This document shows positions 22,440 to 34,012 of a stretch of 64,000 bases of DNA, one piece after another. The DNA is taken from assembly GCA_029204225.1 (NCBI GenBank), contig CM055113.1, forward strand, positions 129,001 to 193,000. Direction: 5' to 3'. Numbering within the stretch: the first letter of the stretch is position 1; each line of letters begins with the position of its first letter. The notes beneath the pieces are model-generated. The model was given only the letters and a program-made list of their open reading frames with translations, was not told where the DNA came from and did no database searches. The translations under genes were made by a program, and so were the position numbers. The DNA comes from Diphasiastrum complanatum (lineage: Eukaryota > Streptophyta > Lycopodiopsida > Lycopodiales > Lycopodiaceae).

Positions 22440-23265
22440 AAATAAGTTAAAATTGAACATTCTTTTCATTGGCACTTCTGTACAGCATGTAACACCCCAG
22501 GATCAGCTTCTTATGATACTTTTGCACAACAGAACCTTGCAAGACCGAAATCCATCAACAATCTCATGTTCTTTTATGATTCAAAAGATATTATGTAGCA
22601 CCAGAGAACAAAATGACTGGTGAGGCAATGAGCCATCAAACCATGGATGTACATAGCTCCATGCACCAAGCTAGACAACAATCAAGTCAATCATAAACAA
22701 CATAATATAAGATCATCATGCTAAGAATATGAATGGGAAAAATGTCTGCTGACATCAGAAGACATAGAATAGACAACACTAGGTAGCAGATTAACAATGA
22801 AGGCCTAATACATCATTAGCTTTACTTGAAAAATTAAACACGAGCAGCAAAAATAATCATGCTGAAATTCCTTCAAAATAGTAGTGCTTTTGAAACCTTA
22901 CGAGGTTATGTTTCTTCCAGTGTATTTGGAGGCTTGCAGTTAAAGGATTTTGCAAGTCTCAAGCAAACTATAGAAGGAAAAATATCGCTTTTTTCTACCA
23001 TCAGTTGATGGAACGTCAATGACTTTTAGGCTATTACGCGAGTAAATAAGTTTAGAGGCCTACAAGTCAAGTTAGTGATTGGAGGGTCCTTTCCCACCTA
23101 ATTTTAAATTTGAATAATAAGGGGGTTAGAGATCGGCCAATAGCCATTGAGGCCAAGTGCCCAAAATCCACTATAAATAGTGATACTTTGTATTTCATTT
23201 TTCATGTCCAAGTTCTGAAACCTCTACCATTTTGCAAATGGATGTCCTTGCTCTTCCTCTTCCTC
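22440..23265. other. Intergenic or intronic DNA, nothing recognised
   Basis: AT-rich, with no supported gene or repeat. It would lie in the intron upstream of the exon at 22265-22428 if the gene continues to the right. Confidence 0.4.
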
Positions 23266-23871
23266 CATCTCTCATGTCTTTATGCTATCTTGATGTTATT
23301 TGGATGTGCTAATTGTTGGATTTGAAACTTCTTTCTATTTTTGAGAGAGAGAGAGAGAGAGAATTGAATTGAATTGTATTATTGTCTATAAAATACCCTT
23401 GATTATATGAGACAAATAAAAGAGTACATCAGTAAGGAGCATTGTCCATAAAAACCGGACTTATTCTAACTGCTACAAACAGAAATAAACCAGAAGAAAA
23501 AGAAAAACCAATGCTTCACCTCTAGCTATGGTGAGGGTACAAAAAGCAGTAGCTTAACCACCAGCTACACGGAGGAGAAAACTGACTAACTAAGAGAGAA
23601 AAACTGCGTGATCTGGTGGGAGGCACAAGGTGGCGAGTTCAAGAAGGTTGAAGGGGGCGCTGGAGCTTCGGTCGTCGAGCTGGGATGTCAATCTCATCAT
23701 CTGATAAATCATCTCTACCTCTTTTTGGAAAGAAACGTGTAATATGCGACTGGTTGTGGTCAACATCAACTGAAAGAAGAGAGGATCTGAGAGAAAGCAT
23801 CTCTCGTAGTAGCAAACCCAGACACCTCATATCAGGATAAGCAAAGAAGGAACCAAGTGTGAGTGGAATGT
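23266..23871 (-). repeat. Duplicated segment copy 1 (probable LINE 3' end)
   Basis: Nearly identical to 27501-28099. Both copies start at ccatctctcatgtc and include a GA-run (23341-23362) next to GAATTGAATTGAATTG. They continue with a minus-strand open frame containing TRFFPKRGRDDLSDDEIDIPARR and stop at the same base where LTR-A begins. The minus-strand 3' end (AATACAATTCAATTCAATTC followed by a CT-run) looks like a non-LTR retroelement tail, which is inference. Confidence 0.6.
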
Positions 23872-24229
23872 TGTTACGAGCTCGTAACCAGTGCCGAACC
23901 CTAGAGAACACAGATAGGCCAGATACCACAGTCAGGGTCGTGTCCAACGTACACAACCAATAGGGCAAGACAGTGTGAGTAGTGTGCCCCAGCACGGTCC
24001 ATAGCCATGGTGGGCCTAACACAGTCTAGGAACCTAGTCAGTAGGATAGGGCCCCCAGTTGGGTCTCGACGTGCTATCAGTCACGTCAGTGACACGTGGC
24101 CAACACTTGGCAGTTGCATGCTACCAGTCCTCACACTAGGCTAGGAGGGGCTTACTCTGTATCAGGGGGTAGGCAAGGTTGGGTGGATCAGTTAGTGTTT
24201 GCCCTACTGTGGTGTTAGGATCTATTACA
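23872..24229 (+). repeat. LTR-A, 5' LTR of A2
   Basis: Reads TGTTACGAGCTCG...GGATCTATTACA. It is followed after one base by the PBS. Confidence 0.88.
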
Positions 24230-25012
24230 CTGGTATCAGAGCCATCTCCATCTTTGGGAGCTTAGTAGCAGCAGTAGAGAAAGCTATCAGAGGATAGGAA
24301 AGATCTCTCAGTTTCTCAGAAAATATTGGAGGAGGAGAATCGTTGTAGGTGTAGCCTTCAAACTTTTGATTTTCACTGAGAAATCACAGTAGTAAGGAGT
24401 CAGATTCCATGTGTAGGTAGTTCCCTGGAGAAGCAGCTGTTCTTCACAGATCTCAGAAAGTTTTCTACATATTTTCCAGCGGAATCAGAGTAGGAAGAAG
24501 TACATTCAGAGATTAGCATCTGATTTCCAGGGGAAAAATTTAGTAGTTCTCAGCGAATTTGAAGCCAAAAAGGAAGAGCAGGGTAAGCGCTGCTAGTGCT
24601 TCTGAAAATCCAGATTTTGGACAAGTTTTTGGGCCCCAACTTCAGAGATTTGGAGCAATAGTTTTCCTACCAGATCAGCAAGCAGGGAGCTTCTGAAATT
24701 TCAGAATCCAGAAGTGTGTTTGGACTTCAGATTTGCCTTTTTGTGGACAAATAGAGATGCTGTCAGACCAGCAAGGGGGGATAGCAAAAATTTCAGATCT
24801 TTTTGCACTTTTTCCAACCTCTATTCAGATTTTTCAGAACCACAAGTCTGAAAGCAGTTGAGGAAGAGCTGAGAAGGGCTTTTCTTCATTCTCTCTGTGG
24901 AAGTACAGTTCTCAGAAAGAGCTAAGTTTTCTTTCCCTTCTTATACAGTTGTAAATTAGTCTTTTGACTTTTTTTCATCAGAAGTTAAGGTACCTCTTTT
25001 TCAATTCCGAAG

Positions 25013-26078
25013 ATGACCACTCCTCAGGGACCTGATCAACCCCCGGAGAGAGGCTTCGACGAACTTGAAACAAAAGCCTTGGCTTACAGTAAAGGGAAAG
25101 AACCTATGGAAATGGAAGAACGGGAACAATTTTCCGAAGAACTCGACGAACTAGTTACCAAGGAGCAGTTTCTCCAATTGGTAACAAAAGTGGATGAACT
25201 GAAGTTGGCATTATCCAATTTCAAGTCCAGTGTGGACGACTCGTTCGCTGAACTCAAAAGCTTGATTTTGAGTTCCGCGAAAGGAAGCCTTCCCTCCACT
25301 TCTCAGTTGTCCCCTTCTCCACTTCCATCAGATTCGGGTGAGACTTTACGGTCTCACCCCAGTGTTTTTAAAAATTTAAAGCCTCCTACTTTTAATGGGG
25401 AAGAGAAGGATAGAAATGCAGACATTCTACAAACCTTCCTCAGCAAATGGAAGAACATTCATGCTCTTAAACAGACCCCTGACCATTTGCAAGCTATTGA
25501 GGCCAGTCTTTCCTTAGGGCCCATGGCCTATAAGTGGTGGTTAAATCTCCAGGAGACTGGGCAGACTCCCCGGTCATGGAAAGCTTTTGACGAGGCCTTC
25601 CTAAGAGAATTCCTACCTGAAAATGAACTTGATAGAGCCTGGGAAGCCTAGGAAAGAACAGTAATGGACAAGTCCCTCATCCAATATATCTCACAATATC
25701 GAGAAGCAATTTTAAAGATTAAAAATATGGATGATTGTCAGAAAATCATGGGATTTGTTCGTGGCCTCAAAGATGAATATAAAGTAGAGGTCCAGAGAAA
25801 CTCGCCTACTACCCTTGAGCAAGCTCTCAGATATGCTCAAATCTATGATGATTCAGTGAGTAGGAAGAGGGCGAGACAACAACCCCTTTCTGAGCAGCCT
25901 CCTCAGAAAGACTTTCAATTTTAAAAGAAATTTTTAAAAAGAAAGAACCAAGATAAATTTAAAGGTGAAGCTCCTCAGAAACGCCCTTCACTCATACAGC
26001 CCTTAAAACCAGATGATTTTGAAAAAGCCAAACAGGAACGTTTGTGCTCTGTGTGTATGGGCAAGGGACACACAGGGA
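25013..26078 (+). pseudogene. A2 gag (truncated)
   Basis: Start [19 protein letters not shown]. The frame is open to WEA at 25651, then TAG where other copies have TGG (G-to-A). It continues [17 protein letters not shown] to 25924, where CAATTTTAA gives another stop. The gag core motifs ([20 protein letters not shown]) are intact. The knuckle is cut by the junction at 26078. Confidence 0.85.
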
Positions 26079-27505
26079 CTAGTAAATACACCCAATCTCC
26101 ATTCTCAAATTCCCGATAGGTACGGTTCTCACGAGCATAACTCTCTGCCCTAGCTACAGCTTTGGACAAGTTATCTTGTGCCAACTCTAGCTTCTGCTGC
26201 ATCTGAGCCAAAAATTCTAAAGCACTAGATAACCTATGTGGAATTCCTATGATTGCAGGACTCAGTGGCCTGAAACCATAATTGAGCTCAAATGGACTCA
26301 ATCCAGTGGACGCATGTCTCTTATCATTGTACGCGAACTCCAATAGCGGTAAATGCTTTACCACATATGCCCTAAGCATATCTTCCAAGATCTGATTCAC
26401 TCGCTCTGTCTGACCATCCGTCTGAGGATGCTTAGAGCTACTCATCCGCAACTGTGTTCCTAGCTTGGCGAACACCTCAATCCAGAAATTTCCCATAAAC
26501 TTGGGATCCCTGTCAGAAACTATGGACTTCGGAAGACCATGTAACCTGACAATATTCTGAATAAACAACTCAGCAACTTGTGGAGCTGTGACCTTCTTGG
26601 TCGTTGCGATGAAGTGAGCCATCTTGGAAAATCTATCTACCACTACCATAATGGAATTTAATCCCTTCTGGGTCTTGGGAAGCCCAACAGTAAAATCCAT
26701 AGAGATACTTTCCCACCTTCCTGTAGGTATCTCAAGTGGATGTAGCAAGCCCAAAGGACTTACTCTCTCGGCCTTGACAAGTCGTGCAACGCTGGACGTA
26801 CTCTCTTACATCCCACTGCAATCGTGGCCAGAAATAATGCCTTCTTAAAAAGCTCGCTAGTCTTATCAATACCAGGGTGCCCTGCGCAGGGACTATCATG
26901 GCCTTCCTGAAGTATCTTACGACGAAGATCCTTCACGTCTAGCACGAAAACTCTTCCATTTCTCAATAACATACCATCCTTCACGGTGTATGTTAAATAT
27001 GTACTGGTGTGTACCTTTACGGAAGCGACAGCCTCGACTGACTCTTCTGCTTGGTCAACTACCTTGCGCGTATTAGGCCACACACGCTGACAATGCGGGT
27101 CCTTTTCTTGAGCCTTCTTAATATCCTCCATGAGACCACTGTCAACCACAGTAAAGCTCATCTGATGCTATATACGAGATAGTGCATCAGCGACCACATT
27201 TTCGTTCCCTCTTCGGAAGCGAATTTCCAAATGAAATTCCTGTATCAGCTCGGCCCACCGAGCTTGGCAGCCCTTCAAATCTGGCTGAGTGCAAAAATAC
27301 CTTAAACTATGAAGATCTGTGTACACATAAAACTTGGCGCCATATAAATAATGTCTCCACACCTTGAGCGCATGTATAATCGCATACAGCTCTTGCTCGT
27401 GTGTAGGATATCTTTGTTGAGTTGGTGTCAACTTCTCACTCTCAAAGGCTACTGGTCTACCCTCTTGGCTCAACATTGCGCCTATGACAATGCCACTTGC
27501 ATCCA
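26079..27505 (-). pseudogene. Ty3/gypsy C fragment: RNase H and integrase
   Basis: Minus strand. RNase H at 27168-27505 begins at the first catalytic Asp (MDASGIVIGAMLSQ) and runs through ESEKLTPTQQRYPTHEQELYAI, TDLHSLRYF and VADALSRI. The integrase zinc region is at 26760-27161 (ending with a frameshift before the Cys pair) and the integrase core at 26079-26754 with DFTVGLPKT, SDRDPKFMGNFW and HPQTDGQTERVNQ. It stops at ENGDWVYLLVP, so the C-terminal domain is missing. Both ends are abrupt junctions with family A or duplicated sequence; no LTR of its own is visible. Confidence 0.82.
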
Positions 27506-28099
27506 TCTCTCATGTCTTTATGCTATCTTGATATCATTTAGATGTGCTAATTGTTGGATTTGAAACTTCTTTCTATTTTTGAGAGAGAGAATTGAATTGA
27601 ATTGTATTAATGTCTATAAAATACCCTTGAGTATATGAGACAAATAAAAGAGTACATCAGTAAGGAGCATTGTCCATAAAAACCGGACTTATTCTAACTG
27701 CTACAAACAGAAATAAACCAGAAGAAAAAGAAAAACCAATGCTTCATCTCTAGCTATGGTGAGGGTACAAAAAGCAGTAGCTTAACCACCAGCTACACGG
27801 AGGAGAAAACTGACTAACTAAGAGAGAAAAACTGCGTGATCTGGTGGGAGGCACAAGGTGGCGAGTTCGAGAAGGTCGAAGGGGGCGCTGGAGCTTCGGT
27901 CGTCGAGCTGGGATGTCAATCTCATCATCTGATAAATCATCTCTACCTCTTTTTGGAAAGAAACGTGTAATATGCGACTGGTTGTGGTCAACATCAACTG
28001 AAAGAAGAGAGGATCTGAGAGAAAGCATCTCTCATAGTAGCAAACCCAGACATCTCATATCAGGATAAGCAAAGAGGGAACCAAGTGTGAGTGGAATGT
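27501..28099 (-). repeat. Duplicated segment copy 2 (probable LINE 3' end)
   Basis: Second copy of 23266-23871, with a shorter GA-run and a few substitutions. The minus-strand frame at 27750-28028 is retained. Confidence 0.6.
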
Positions 28100-28237
28100 T
28101 GTTACGAGCTCGTAACTAGTGCCGAACCCTAGAGAACACAGATAGGGCAGATACCACAGTCAGGGTCGTGTCCAGCGTACACGACCAACAGGGCAAGACA
28201 GTGTGAGTAGTGTGCCCCAGCACGGTCCATAGCCATG
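28100..28237 (+). repeat. LTR-A fragment (first 138 bp)
   Basis: Starts TGTTACGAGCTCG at the same junction as the LTR at 23872 and ends at CCATAGCCATG, where a second LTR-A begins. It is thus interrupted by the insertion of A3. Confidence 0.85.
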
Positions 28238-28592
28238 TGTTATGAGCTCGTAACCAGTGCCGAACCCTAGGGAACACAGATAAGTCAGATACCACAGTCA
28301 GGGTCGTGTCCAGCGTACATGACCAACAGGGCAAGACAGTGTGAGTAGTGTGCCCCAGCACGGTCCATAGCCATGGCGGGCCTAACACAGCCTAGGGACC
28401 CTGTCAGCAGGATAGGGCCCCCAGTTGGGTCCCGACATGCAGTCGGCCACGTCAGTGCCACGTGGCCGACACTTGGCAGTAGCATGCTACCAGTCCTCAC
28501 ATTGGGCTAGGAGGGGCTTACTCCATCAGGGAGTAGGCAAGGTTGGGTGGATCAGTAAGTGTTTGCCCTACTGTGGTGTTAGGATTATTACA
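28238..28592 (+). repeat. LTR-A, 5' LTR of A3
   Basis: 355 bp, TGTTATGAGCTCG...GATTATTACA. The terminal palindrome has one change (TTATGAG). It is followed by the PBS tggtatcagagcc. Confidence 0.88.
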
Positions 28593-28606
28593 CTGGTATC
28601 AGAGCC

Positions 28607-29485
28607 ATCTCCATCTTTGGGAGTTAAGTAGCAGCGGGGAGAAAGTAGAGAGATTGCTCAGAATCTCTTAAAAACTTTGGTAAATACCAGCGCCGGAGGA
28701 GTAGCTTTCCACTGTGAAAATCTCCGTTGAATCATCTTCCTTTCAGTTGGAATATCAATTAGATTTCTGAAACAGATCCATCCCTGTAGAGACAGCTATC
28801 TGACAAGACAATTTCAGTGGAATTCTGAATCATCTGAGCGGAATTTCAAGGGAAAAAGACGGGCAGATCCATCGCTGTAGAGCTAGCCCTCAGATCTGAA
28901 AATTGTAGCAAGTTCTGAGTAGATTAGAGCAAGTCTAATCAAAAATAGAGTGGCAGGGTCAGCGCTGGACAGGGAGTTTAAAAATTGGATTTTCATCCCT
29001 GATTTCTGAGATTTTTCAGTAGTTTGAAGCTTCAAACTAGATTGCTACAGACCAACGACCTACTACTTGAAGTCAGATCAGAGATTCAAGCGAGTTTTGG
29101 GCCTTGAATTTCAGAAAATTGGGCCAAACAGGTGGCTGTCCAGCCAGCGAGGGCAGAGACACAAAAAATTCCGGATTTCTTTTTGTAAATTTCCGGTTTT
29201 AACTCGGTTTGTTGGAGCCCCACACCTGAAATCAGATCAGTCAGATACTCAACTCAAGAACCGGGAAATTTGGCACCGTTTTGAAGCTTCAAACTGCATT
29301 TTCCTGGACAGCAGGTCTGAAATCTTGGGTAAAAGAGCTGAGAGGGTTCTTCTTCATTCTTTCTTTGGAAGTACAGTCCTCAGAAACAGCTAAGTCATCT
29401 TTCCTTTCCCTTGTACAGTTGTAAATTAGTCTTTTAGACTTTTTTTTCCTTCAGAGGTTAAGGTAGCTCTCCTTCAGTTCCGAAG
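28607..29485 (+). other. A3 untranslated leader with phased motifs
   Basis: The complement of the GCGCTGG motif, in element sense, recurs near 28689 (agcgccgg), 28781, 28871 (atcgctg), 28971 (agcgctgg), 29054 and 29145 (agcgagg). The mean spacing is about 91 nt, matching the other copies. Confidence 0.7.
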
Positions 29486-30757
29486 ATGACCAACCCTAAA
29501 CCCTAAACCCCCGGAGAGAGGCTTCGACGAACTTGAAACAGAAGCCTTGGCTAACAGAAAAGGGAAGGAACCCATGGAAGTGGAAGAACAAGAACAGTTC
29601 ACCGAAGAACTCGACGAACTGGTTACCAAGGAGCAGTTTCTCCAATTGGTAACAGAAGTGGATGAACTGAAGTTGGCATTAGCCAATTTCAAGTCCAGTG
29701 TGGACGACTCGTTCGCTGAACTCAAAAGCTTGATTTTGAGTTCCTCGAAAGGAAGCCTTACCTCCACTTCTCAGTTATCCCCTTCTCCATTTCCATCAGT
29801 TTCGGGTGAGACTTTACGGTCTCACCCCAGTGTTTTTAAAGATTTAAAACCTCCTACTTTTAATGGGGAAGAGAAGGATAGAAACGCAGACATTCTACAA
29901 ACCTTCCTCAGCAAATGGAAGAACATTCATGCTATTAAACAGACTCTGACCATTTGCAAGCAATTCAGGCCAGTCTTTCCTTAGGGCCTATGGCCTATAA
30001 GTGGTGGTTAAATCTCCAGGAGACTGGGCAGACTCCCCGGTCATGGAAAGCTTTTGAAGAAGCTTTCGTAAGAGAATTTCTACCAGAAAATGAACTGGAT
30101 AGAGCCTGGGAAACCTGGGAAAGAACAGTAATGGATAAATCCCTCATCCAATATATCTCGCCGTATCGAGAAGCAATTTTAAAGATTAAAAATATGGATG
30201 ACTATCAGAAAATCAAGGGATTTGTCCGTGGCCTCAAAGATGAATATAAAGTAGAGGTTCAGAGAAACTCCCCTACTACCCTTGAGCAAGCTCTCAGATA
30301 TGCTCAAATCTATGATGATTCAGTGGGTAGGAAGAGGGCGAGACAGCAGCCACTTTCTGAGCAGCCTCCTCATAAAGACAATCAATTTTAAAAGAAATTC
30401 TTTAAAAGAAAGAACCAAGATAAATTTAAAGGTGAAGCTCCTCAGAAACGCCCTTCACTCATACAGCCCTTAAAACCAGATGATTTTGAGAAAGCCAAAC
30501 AGGAACGTTTGTGCTCTGTGTGTATGGGCAAGGGACACACAGTCAGACAATGTCCGAAGGGGCCTTTCACTAAAAAAGATAAGAAAGATAAAAAACAAGT
30601 TCATCTTGTTCAGACTATATGTTTCCCCAGTGACTCGGCAGCTTCCGAGATCAAAGTGTATCATGAAGATCATGAACACTGTTGCCAGCTGACCTCTGCA
30701 ATGCTAGCAAGACCCTTCAGCTTTGGGAAACCCATAATTTCATCAACCACGCCCTAG
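29486..30757 (+). pseudogene. A3 gag and deleted protease
   Basis: At the gag start, codons 3-9 are replaced by two telomere units (ACCCTAAACCCTAAACCC, 29493-29510), which introduce a TAA. The gag body is otherwise typical (29547-29984) with a 1-bp loss near 29943 shifting to 29954-30391 and a stop at QF*. The knuckle [14 protein letters not shown] is at about 30509-30555. In the protease a deletion after PFSFG (about 30725) removes the DDGATHNF active site. The sequence resumes within the protease at HNFINHALVKKLRL in another frame. Confidence 0.82.
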
Positions 30758-32631
30758 TTAAAAAACTTAGACTTCCAGAAGTACCTAGTCAGCATAGGTA
30801 CATAGTTTCACTAGCTAAGGGTGAAGATAAGAAAATTTGGAAAACTATGGTAAGTAATCTAAATCTTGGTATTCAGGGGTACCAAGATGACATAAACTTT
30901 CAGATAATGCACCTGGATTGAACAGACATTGTTCTCGGGAGAGATTGGCTCTACAATTTAGACCTTCCCTCCACAGAAACTATCAGGAGAACACCCTCAG
31001 CTTTCAGCATAAAGGCCGAGAGATCCAGTTGCATGGGGAGCATGATGTTCCCAACAGCCCTATGGTCTGCTGTTCAGAGCTCTGTCAGCTAATCGAAGAC
31101 GAAGACCATCAGGTATTCTTATGTGACTTTCAGTTTATTCCTGAAGTTTCTATTTCCAGTTCTATTCAGCAGAAAATCAGTAAATTAGAAACTTTATTGT
31201 CTAAATTTAAAGATGTTTTTCCTGAAGATTTGCCACATGGTTTACCACCTAGCAGAGAGGTAGATCATGTAATAAACCTAGTACCAGGTACAGCACCTGT
31301 TTCTAAACCTCCGTATCGGGTCAGCCGAACAGAGGATGAAGAAATAACTAGGCAGTTAACAGATTATCTTGGGAAAAGGCCAAATTCAGACAAGTAGTTC
31401 ACCATGGGCCTCACCAGTCCTATTGGTGAAAAAGAAAGAGGGGTCTATGCGTCTTTGCGTAGATTACAGAGCCCTCAATAAAGTTAAATTAAGAATAAAT
31501 ACCCTATGCCTCGGGCAGACGAGTTGTTTGACCAACTCGACGGGGCTAAATTTTTCAGCAAAATAGACCTCAGATCGGGATATCATCAAGTCCGTATAAA
31601 ATCGGAAGATGTCTCGAAAACAGCTTTTAGGACTCGTCACGGTCATTATGAGTTTAAGGTGATGCCATTTGGGCTCACAAATGCTCCAGCTACCTTTATG
31701 ACCTTGATGAACAGTGTCCTCGGACCATACTTGGGTAAGTTTGTAGTCGTATTTTTATATGACATCCTCGTCTACAGCAAAACGAGGAAGGAGCATCTAA
31801 AACACCTCAAAAGGTGTTTCGACTGCTCAGAAAGCATAAGCTCTATGTTAAACAATCCAAGTGTGAATTCTTCGTTGAAGAAGTAGCATATTTGGGTCAC
31901 ATTATCTCTTCAGATGGGATTAAGATGGACCCAAATAAGGTTAAAGCCATACTCAGTTGGCTGAGACCTCAGAATATTTTGGAACTTCAGATCTTTCTTG
32001 GTTTGGCGGGATATTACAGACGATTTGTCAAGGAATATGCTCAGATAGCAGTTCCTATGACAAATCTCCTTAAGGGGAAGGGAAAGGAGTTCATTTGGGA
32101 GTCCGCACAGCAGGAGAGCTTTGATGCTCTCAAAACAGCCTTAGCTACAGCACTAGTTTTAAAAGTCGTCGACCCCAATCAGCCATTTGTGGTCGAAACA
32201 GATGCTAGCGACTCTGCAGTAGGTGTTGTGCTAACTCAGGGTGGACGACCAGTTGCGTTCGAGAGTAAAAACTCGAGCCAGATCAGACTAGGTACAGTGC
32301 CTATGAAAAGGAACTCTTTTCTATAGTCCATGCCCTTAAGACTTGGAGGCATTATTTGTATGTTGCCAACTTTGAGGTCCTGACAGACCATGAGAGTCTC
32401 AGATACCTTTGCAATCAACCTGAGCTTAGAGGTCGGAAAGCTCGTTGGGTAGAGTTGATGCAAGAGTTTGACATGTCTATCAGATATAGACGTGGAAAAT
32501 TCAATACAGTAGCAGATGCCCTTAGCAGAATGCCTATGATAAACGAGCTGAGTTTTACTCAGATTCGTAATGAGTTACTCGAGTCCTTGAGAGGGAAATG
32601 CCAGCAAGATGCATTCTTCTCTACTATCTGG
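30758..32631 (+). pseudogene. A3 RT and RNase H
   Basis: Pre-RT linker ([21 protein letters not shown]) with an early TGA at about 30919. RT blocks are spread over three frames: [57 protein letters not shown], and a catalytic motif reading FLYDILVYS where intact A5 has FLDDILVYS. The first catalytic Asp is therefore Tyr. RNase H follows ([32 protein letters not shown]). It stops at the LINE junction. Confidence 0.83.
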
Positions 32632-32985
32632 CACATCCTCATAAAAGTGAGTTTGGTTGTTACTTGTGCGAGCATTAAAGTCTCCAACAAGCAAGACGTA
32701 ACCACGTATGGAAAGGCGAGCAATATCATCGGCAAGGGTCTGAAATGGATCTCCTCCCATATCCGTAAACACCCAAGTATGAGGAGCAAATTAGTAGATT
32801 GCGACATACAAATCTCCATCCAATCCCAAAAAATAAGCACTGAGAGAAAGCCACAAGAATCTACCATAATTGTCCGACGAATGCATGCGAACAAAAGGAG
32901 TATGGAGAGATTGATACAGACATGCCACACCTCCGGAAGCACGAAGAAGATGGCCCTGAAGCATAGGACGGGGGGCTAAGAGCCA
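32632..32985 (-). pseudogene. LINE endonuclease domain remainder
   Basis: The frames encode DLYVAICYFAPHTWVFTDMGGDP and ARLSIRGYVLLVGDFNARTSNNQ. GDFNA is the conserved catalytic Asn/Asp motif of exonuclease-endonuclease-phosphatase domains. It is interrupted by the A3 junction. Confidence 0.75.
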
Positions 32986-33660
32986 CTAGTAACCAGAGAT
33001 AGGTGGGAGTGGGTGAGTAGGAGATTCATGTGTCTCAGCAAAGAAGAAAACGTGCCCCGAGCGCAGATACTGAGCTAGGTCCGCTTCCGTAGAAGAGGTA
33101 GAGAGGCCGCCACAATTCCAAAAACCAAAAGTGATGCTAGCAGGGGTTATCGGGCGATGCAATGTTGTACCCTCGGTAGGAAGACCCCGCAACCACAAGT
33201 TTAACTTCTTATCATCTCGGCCTTGTTGTTCTGCCAGGACGCCTTGTACCGTGGAGTCCAAGGAGGGGGCTGCGGAAGATGGAGTGGCGGTGGAGGATTT
33301 AAATGTAGAAGCCCGTGATGTGGTCGCACGGACCTCTTTCTCGAGAGGAGGGATCTTCTGGACGTGTTCCACAGTTTCATGAAGACGTTGTTCAAGTACA
33401 TGGATGCGACTAGCACTCTCAGCAGTGTCATGAATTTGGCGCTCAAGGTGGTGGATCTTACCGATAGAAGCTTTAGCATCCTCAACTTTACTTGTGATGT
33501 TGGGGATGATGTTGCCCTGCAAATCACCAAGCTCCACACGAAGAGAAGTGATTTCAGCCTGTTGGGCATCAATCTTGGCAGCCTTGGTAAGCAGATCCGC
33601 ACGTAGTTTAGCAAGTTGAGAGAGAACATTTGCAAATTGCTTAGAGATGTGGTCATTCAA
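32986..33660 (-). pseudogene. LINE ORF1 coiled coil fused to endonuclease N-terminus
   Basis: A 224-codon frame. Residues 1-110 are a heptad-rich coiled coil (QLAKLRADLLTKAAKIDAQ, LERQIHDTAESASRIHVLE), then an S/T/A-rich linker. KLNLWLRGLP, typical of an ORF1 RNA-binding core, breaks off and continues as FGFWNCGGLSTSS...FFFAETHES, the N-terminal strand and catalytic Glu region of a LINE AP-endonuclease. ORF1 normally coats the RNA and the endonuclease nicks target DNA. Here an internal deletion has fused them. A stop follows PPISGY. Confidence 0.7.
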
Positions 33661-34012
33661 AGAGGAGATGTTCTCCAGAGTGGCCTAGCGAGCATAAGTG
33701 TGGGCGGTGTCCCCCATATGCGATGAGGATGAAGCGACAACTGGTGATGGCTGAGCACTTACAAACGCGTAATGACCGGTGGACAGTGTCTCCAAAGTGC
33801 GAGGACGCTTTCGAGGGTTTTTCGGCATGAAGCTCTTAGCCCGCTTTATGTGCAAATCTAAACCTGGAGCCGTGAGATAGGAAGAAGGCAATTGAGGAAG
33901 AGCAGGGTGAGCGAAGAAGCAAGGAAGGGCAAGGCCAATGATGGAGGTAGAAGAAGTGGAAGGGCAGCAAGGAGTGCTTAAGCATAAACCCTAGGCAAAT
34001 GCCCTAGGAAAT

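Larger units (their letters stand above)
23872..26078 (+). mobile_element. Ty3/gypsy family A, copy A2 (5' part only)
   Basis: Plus strand. 5' LTR 23872-24229, PBS 24231-24243 (tggtatcagagcc), leader 24244-25012, gag 25013-26078. It ends abruptly inside the zinc-knuckle coding region (GGGCAAGGGACACACA at about 26078), where minus-strand gypsy C begins. Confidence 0.88.
28238..32631 (+). mobile_element. Ty3/gypsy family A, copy A3 (3' end lost)
   Basis: Plus strand. 5' LTR 28238-28592, PBS 28594-28606, leader with phased motifs, gag, protease remnant, RT and RNase H. It ends at ATCTGG (32631), between RNase H and integrase, fused to an inverted LINE. Integrase, chromodomain and 3' LTR are absent. 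Confidence 0.88.
32632..33990 (-). mobile_element. LINE (L1-like) 5' half: ORF1 and endonuclease
   Basis: Minus strand. 33830-33000 holds ORF1-like sequence (MPKNPRKRPRTLETLS start, a stop at about 33688, then a long coiled coil) running into an AP-endonuclease whose remains reach 32632. It is joined head-to-head with the truncated 3' end of A3 at 32631. No poly-A tail or TSD was found. Confidence 0.72.
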
